Assembly (NCBI GenBank): GCA_910574205.1
Contig: CAJSYJ010000002.1
Coordinates: 372,001 to 436,000 of the forward strand
DNA length: 64,000 bases
Direction of reading: 5' to 3'
DNA from: Bacteroidales bacterium
GTDB lineage: Bacteria; Bacteroidota; Bacteroidia; Bacteroidales; Rikenellaceae
Shown here in pieces: positions 59,656-64,000 of the stretch (the first letter of the stretch is position 1; each line of letters opens with the position of its first letter). The notes below the pieces were generated by a model, which searched no databases, was not told where the DNA came from, and was given only the letters and a program-made list of their open reading frames with translations. The translations under genes and the position numbers were made by a program.

Positions 59656-60918
59656 ATGAAAAGAATCATAACAGCCGTAATACTGCTGCTGGCATGCTCA
59701 ACCGCAGCAAGGGCACAGCAGGCCGGACGATGCGACGGCCGCACGGCGGACGACGAACATTACGTAATAATACTCTCGATGGACGCTTTCCGCTGGGACC
59801 TGCCCCAGAGATGCCACACGCCGACGCTCGACTCGCTGCGCCGCGTCGGTGTCTTCGCCGAGACCTATCCGGTATTTCCGGCCAACACCTTTCCCAACCA
59901 CTACTCCATGGCCACCGGACTGCACCCCGACCGCCACAACATCGTGAACAACGGATTCTACGACCGCTCGGTCGGTCGCGAGATGTCGGTATTCAAGCAC
60001 TCCGACACCGCTACGCCCGGCTTCTGGGGCGGCGACCCGATATGGAACACGGCCGAGCGTCAGGGCAGAACGGCGCATATATACATGTGGCCCGGCAGCG
60101 ACATCGAGATTGGAGGCCGTCAGGCATCGATATGGACGCGCTATACCGACGAGCCGTCGTACTTCGAGCGTGCCGACTGGGTAGTGGCCAGCATGTGCGG
60201 CGAGGCGGCCGACGGGCGCATACCCAATCTCGTTATGTGGTACTTCGAGGAGCCCGATGCCGTCATGCACGAGTACGGCCCCGACTCGGACGAGATAATA
60301 CCGACGATAGAGCATATCGACTCGGCACTGGCATACTTCTTCCGCGAGATACGCCGCTCGCCCGTCTTCGACCGCATCAACTTCATAGTAACGGCCGACC
60401 ACGGCATGGCGCAGCTCTCGAAAGAGCGGTATATAAACCTCAACGGAACGCTCGACGAGCGTCATATAGCAAGGGTCGTGTCAGGCCGGCCGCTCGGCAT
60501 AGAGGTCGACGAGGAGTATCTCGACACGGCCGTAGAGATCATCGACCGCATAGGACATATCAAGGCATACAAGCGCGACTCGATGCCCGAGAAGTGGCAT
60601 TACGGCACCAACCGCAACCGCATAACGAACCTGCTGGTGGTGCCCGACAACGGCTGGACGGTAGAATACGCCGACTGCGACAAGCCCCGCGACGGCGGCA
60701 CGCACGGCTTCGATCCCTTCGAGAGAGATATGCACACCGTGTTTTACGCCTCTGGACCCATGTTCCGCAAGGGCTACGAGCAGCGTTCGTTCCAGAATCT
60801 GAACATATATCTCGTGCTGTGTCATCTGTTGGGCATAGAACCTTCGCCAAATGACGGCTGCTGGGAGGATGTATGCGACATGTTCGCGGAGGGAGAAACG
60901 CAACCCGACGCAGAGTAG
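59656..60918 (+). CDS. Secreted nucleotide pyrophosphatase/phosphodiesterase (ENPP-type)
   Basis: The 420-residue protein has a signal peptide (about 1-20, ACSTAARAQ) and an alkaline-phosphatase fold of the ENPP type. Metal ligands and the catalytic Thr are seen in ILSMDAFRWD, PANTFPNHYSMATG (Thr in NTFPNHY), the DAVMHEYGPDS zinc site, TADHGMAQL and GTHGFDP. Such enzymes cleave nucleotides or phosphodiesters in the periplasm. It is monocistronic. Confidence 0.9.
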   Translation: MKRIITAVILLLACSTAARAQQAGRCDGRTADDEHYVIILSMDAFRWDLPQRCHTPTLDSLRRVGVFAETYPVFPANTFPNHYSMATGLHPDRHNIVNNGFYDRSVGREMSVFKHSDTATPGFWGGDPIWNTAERQGRTAHIYMWPGSDIEIGGRQASIWTRYTDEPSYFERADWVVASMCGEAADGRIPNLVMWYFEEPDAVMHEYGPDSDEIIPTIEHIDSALAYFFREIRRSPVFDRINFIVTADHGMAQLSKERYINLNGTLDERHIARVVSGRPLGIEVDEEYLDTAVEIIDRIGHIKAYKRDSMPEKWHYGTNRNRITNLLVVPDNGWTVEYADCDKPRDGGTHGFDPFERDMHTVFYASGPMFRKGYEQRSFQNLNIYLVLCHLLGIEPSPNDGCWEDVCDMFAEGETQPDAE

Positions 60919-60962
60919 CTGAACGCTCGTATCGCATATACCACTCGTATCGCATATATCGG

Positions 60963-60997
60963 AAAAAAAACGCCCCGTCGCATTCAGCGATGGGGCG
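60963..60997 (-). terminator. Terminator of the CoA-transferase gene
   Basis: An 11-bp stem (60971-60981 with 60987-60997, one G-U pair) is followed on the minus strand by eight T. It lies 47 bases beyond the CoA-transferase stop. Confidence 0.85.
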
Positions 60998-61043
60998 GTT
61001 CGTATCGGGGACGTCGGCTGACACCCCCGGGGCATAGATGAGA

Positions 61044-62363
61044 TTACTTGCACATATACTTCTTGACGTAGTGGTGGTGTTCGCCGTAGCGCTCGAACGC
61101 GGCACGGTCGAGCTCCTCCTGAGCCGAGGGGTGTGCCACCGAGATGATAAGGCGGGCACGCTCCTGCAACGTCTTGCCGTAGAGATCGACGGCACCGTTC
61201 TCGGTAACGAACCAGTGCATGTGGTTACGCGTGGTAACGACACCTGCACCAGGAGTCAGCACGTCGGCGATCTTCGATACACCCTTGTTGGTAATAGAGG
61301 GCATGGCGATTATAGCCTTGCCGCCCTTCGACAGAGAGGCACCGTATACGAAGTCGACCTGACCGCCGACGCCCGAGTAGAACTTGCGTCCCAGAGAGTC
61401 GGCGCATACCTGACCCGTGATGTCGACCTGCAAGGCCGAGTTGATAGCCGTCACGCGGTCGTTCTTGGCGATGACGTAGGGGTCGTTGGTATAGCCCACG
61501 TCCTTCATCAGGACACCGGGGTTGTCGTCGATGAAGTCGTAGACGCGCTGCGAACCCATGAGGAAAGTCGACACCATCATACCCTTGTCGATATTCTTCG
61601 CCTCGCCGTTGATAACGCCCTTCTCCACCAGAGGCAGTACGCCGTCGGCGAACATCTCGGTGTGTATACCGAGGTTCTTATGGCCGCCCAGCTGCGCCAG
61701 CACGGCGTTGGGGATCGCACCGATACCCATTTGCAGCGTAGCACCGTCCTCGATGAGCTCGGCGCAATACTTACCGATCTTGGTCTCGGTCTCGTTGGGC
61801 TCCGAGAAGTGAGCCTCCATAAGCGGAGTATCGTCCTCGACGAACAGATCGATCTTCGACAGCGGAATCATCGCATCGCCGAATGCACGCGGCACGTGGC
61901 GGTTGATGACGGCGATGACCGTATCGGCAGTCTCGATAGCGGCCAGCGTAGCGTCGACCGACGTACCGAGCGACACGTAACCGTGCTTGTCAGGGCGCGA
62001 TACCTGAACCATAGCCACGTTGCACGGAACGGCACCCGAACGGTAGAGGCGCTGCGTCTCCGACAGGAATACCGGAATGTAGTCGGCATAGCCGCTCTGC
62101 GTCACCTTGCGCACGTTGCCGCCCACGAAGAGCGAATCGAGCTGGAAGATGCCGTCGTACTTGGGATCGGCATAGTCGGCCGGACCCTCCGTATGGAGAT
62201 GATGCACGTGGATGTCGCGCAGCTCGCCGTTGTCGGCGCGGCGGCACATGGCCTTGATAAGACACTGCGGAGCCGATGCCACCGAGCTGAGGTGGATATG
62301 GTCGCCCGACTTGATTACTTTCACCGCCTCATCGGGCGTCGTGAACTTGATTTGAGTACTCAT
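61044..62363 (-). CDS. Acetyl-CoA hydrolase/transferase-family CoA-transferase
   Basis: The 439-residue protein belongs to the family that includes 4-hydroxybutyrate, butyryl and acetate CoA-transferases. Motifs are MGIGAIPNAVLAQL, LGIHTEMFADGVLPL (catalytic Glu in HTEMF) and FYSGVGGQVDFVYGASLSKGGKAI. It most resembles 4-hydroxybutyrate or butyryl-CoA:acetate transferases, used by gut anaerobes to form short-chain fatty acids, but the sequence alone does not decide between acetate, propionate or butyrate. It lies 42 bases after infB, which reads the same way. Confidence 0.85.
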   Translation of the reverse strand: MSTQIKFTTPDEAVKVIKSGDHIHLSSVASAPQCLIKAMCRRADNGELRDIHVHHLHTEGPADYADPKYDGIFQLDSLFVGGNVRKVTQSGYADYIPVFLSETQRLYRSGAVPCNVAMVQVSRPDKHGYVSLGTSVDATLAAIETADTVIAVINRHVPRAFGDAMIPLSKIDLFVEDDTPLMEAHFSEPNETETKIGKYCAELIEDGATLQMGIGAIPNAVLAQLGGHKNLGIHTEMFADGVLPLVEKGVINGEAKNIDKGMMVSTFLMGSQRVYDFIDDNPGVLMKDVGYTNDPYVIAKNDRVTAINSALQVDITGQVCADSLGRKFYSGVGGQVDFVYGASLSKGGKAIIAMPSITNKGVSKIADVLTPGAGVVTTRNHMHWFVTENGAVDLYGKTLQERARLIISVAHPSAQEELDRAAFERYGEHHHYVKKYMCK

Positions 62364-62405
62364 GACTGTTAAAAAAAAGTAGTTTAGGTTATGATACTTG
62401 ATTAA

Positions 62406-64000
62406 CTATTTCCTCTTTACCTCTACCTGCTCGTAGCCCTCGATGATATCGCCCACGCGGATGTCGTTGTACGACTCGATGTTCAAGCCGCAGTCCTGAC
62501 CGGTGAGCACCTCCTTCACGTCGTCCTTGAAACGGCGCAGCGAACCGAGGCGTCCGGTGTGTATGACGATACCGTCGCGGATGACGCGGATAGGCGTGGC
62601 ACGTTGCAGCTTGCCCTCGCGGACGATACAGCCGGCGACCGAACCCACCTTCGAGATCTTGAACACCTCCATGACCTCGACCGAGCATACGATCTCCTCC
62701 TTCATCACAGGCTCCAACATACCCTCGATAGCATCCTTGATCTCGTTGATTGCATCGTAGATGATCGAGTAGAGGCGGATGTCGATCTGCTCCTTCTCGG
62801 CGGTCTTGCGCGCGGCGGCCGACGGACGTACCTGGAAGCCGACGATAATCGCGTTGGAGGCCGCAGCCAGCAGGACGTCGGACTCCGAGATCTGACCCAC
62901 GGCGGCATGTATGACGTTGACCTGCACGGTCTCTTTCGAGAGCTTGATAAGAGAGCCCGACATAGCCTCCACAGAGCCGTCGACATCGCCCTTGACGATG
63001 ATGTTCAGCTCCTTGAACGAACCTATGGCGATGCGGCGGCCTATCTCGTCGAGCGTCACGTGCTTCTGGGTCATGATGCCCTGCATGCGCTGCAACTGCT
63101 CGCGCTTGTTGGCTATCTCGCGCGCCGAGCGGTCGTCGTCCATTACGTTGAACGTATCGCCGGCCTGAGGCGCACCGTTGAGACCGAGCACCTGAACCGG
63201 CGTCGAGGGACCCGCCTCGGCGACCTTCTGTCCGTTCTCGTCGAACATAGCCTTGACACGACCCGTGAACGTACCCGACAGCAGTACGTCGCCGATGCGC
63301 AGAGTACCGTTCTGCACCATGATCGTGGCGACATAGCCGCGTCCCTTATCCAGCGTCGACTCTATGACCGCACCCGAGGCCTTGCGGTCGGGGTTGGCTT
63401 TAAGATCGAGCATCTCGGCTTCGAGCAGCACCTTTTCGAGCAGCTTGTCGAGATTGAGTCCCTTCTTGGCCGAGACATCCTGGCTCTGGTACTTGCCGCC
63501 CCAGTCCTCGACCAGATAGTTCATCTGCGAGAGCTGCTCCTTGATATGGTCGGGGTTGGCGCCCGGCTTGTCGATCTTGTTGATCGCGAAGACCATAGGC
63601 ACACCTGCGGCCTGAGCATGGTTGATAGCCTCGACCGTCTGCGGCATGACGTTGTCGTCGGCCGCGACGATGATGATCGCAACGTCGGTAATCTTGGCAC
63701 CGCGGGCACGCATAGCCGTGAAGGCCTCGTGACCCGGCGTATCGAGGAACGTTATCTTCTGGCCGTTGAGCTCGACCGAGTAGGCACCGATATGCTGCGT
63801 GATACCGCCGGCCTCGCCCGCAGTGACATTCGTCTTGCGGATGTTGTCCAGCAGCGACGTCTTACCGTGGTCGACGTGTCCCATGACCGTTACGATAGGC
63901 GGACGCGGAACCAGCTCCTCCTCGCTGTCCTCGACAGTCTCGATAGCCTCCTGTATCTCGACAGAGACGAATTCGACCTTGAAGCCGAACTCCTCCGCCA
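62406..64000 (-). CDS. infB: Translation initiation factor IF-2, C-terminal part (5' end beyond window)
   Basis: The frame is open to the right edge of the window, so this is the 3' part of infB. The visible part contains the G domain with [14 protein letters not shown] (G1), DTPGHEAF (G3) and NKIDKPG (G4), followed by IF2 domains II-IV, ending with [12 protein letters not shown]. The start at the ATG at 63884 that a simple reading would give lies inside the protein, in the G1 loop. Its continuation upstream reads [19 protein letters not shown], the segment before the G domain. Confidence 0.96.
   Translation of the reverse strand, partial: AEEFGFKVEFVSVEIQEAIETVEDSEEELVPRPPIVTVMGHVDHGKTSLLDNIRKTNVTAGEAGGITQHIGAYSVELNGQKITFLDTPGHEAFTAMRARGAKITDVAIIIVAADDNVMPQTVEAINHAQAAGVPMVFAINKIDKPGANPDHIKEQLSQMNYLVEDWGGKYQSQDVSAKKGLNLDKLLEKVLLEAEMLDLKANPDRKASGAVIESTLDKGRGYVATIMVQNGTLRIGDVLLSGTFTGRVKAMFDENGQKVAEAGPSTPVQVLGLNGAPQAGDTFNVMDDDRSAREIANKREQLQRMQGIMTQKHVTLDEIGRRIAIGSFKELNIIVKGDVDGSVEAMSGSLIKLSKETVQVNVIHAAVGQISESDVLLAAASNAIIVGFQVRPSAAARKTAEKEQIDIRLYSIIYDAINEIKDAIEGMLEPVMKEEIVCSVEVMEVFKISKVGSVAGCIVREGKLQRATPIRVIRDGIVIHTGRLGSLRRFKDDVKEVLTGQDCGLNIESYNDIRVGDIIEGYEQVEVKRK

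Overview
The window looks like chromosome from a GC-rich member of the Bacteroidales, most likely Alistipes or another Rikenellaceae genus. The evidence is: promoters of the Bacteroidota type (TTG-N19-21-TAnnTTTG), almost no Shine-Dalgarno sequences, families typical of the phylum (DUF4836, DUF5689, DUF5606, GIN-domain proteins, TlpA with an N-terminal DUF4369-like region, M49 dipeptidyl peptidase, OMP beta-barrels), and a probable cysteate synthase, the entry enzyme of the sulfonolipid pathway known from Alistipes. I see no transposase, integrase, CRISPR array or rRNA. Gene density is high and most genes are core or housekeeping.

Layout. 1-2.2 kb: 3' end of an outer-membrane receptor, a small unknown gene, two decayed gene fragments and a DJ-1/PfpI gene. 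2.2-9.3 kb (minus strand): a tight six-gene operon reading SGNH hydrolase, DUF4836 lipoprotein, ABC ATPase, FtsX-like permease, tandem GNAT, ABC-F. 9.4-16.3 kb: cysteate synthase with manA, a GlsB-type membrane protein, DUF486, dipeptidyl peptidase III and panC-panD. 16.5-22.2 kb (minus): malQ with a HAD phosphatase, argS, mgsA. 22.3-30.9 kb (plus): dusB, coaD-lpxD-ruvC-TlpA lipoprotein, a plug-less outer-membrane barrel and obgE, with tRNA-Ala(GGC, minus) and tRNA-Arg(ACG, plus). 30.9-36.6 kb: serB followed by two DUF5689 lipoproteins (minus), mscS-DUF5606 (plus), der (minus). 36.8-42.1 kb (plus): MFS permease, OMP, PhoH, pepD, lipid kinase. 42.2-47.1 kb: a lipoprotein (minus), an EFR1-type ferredoxin, a regulated ABC-F gene, and the ribosomal operon rpsF-rpsR-rplI. 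47.1-52.3 kb: a structured-RNA candidate, a small lipoprotein, a DUF169 gene, and an ECF sigma / anti-sigma-like / secreted protein / GIN / GIN operon (minus). 52.5-64 kb: rmuC, rpe, another ABC-F, rlmB, a YgjP-type protease, a ZIP transporter, rubrerythrin, an ENPP-type phosphodiesterase, a CoA-transferase and the 3' part of infB.

The most interesting signals are outside proteins. (1) The ABC-F gene at 43959 has a leader with a six-codon ORF whose sequence pairs over about 15 bp with the bases just before the ABC-F start codon, plus two mutually exclusive hairpins; this is the architecture of ribosome-stalling attenuation, as in inducible antibiotic-resistance genes. (2) At 47174-47317, behind a good promoter, there is a nested double hairpin whose loop can make a perfect 10-bp pairing with sequence just downstream, i.e. 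a pseudoknotted RNA candidate. (3) Three diverged copies of a roughly 115-bp palindromic repeat lie next to the ABC-F gene and between rmuC and the ECF sigma gene.
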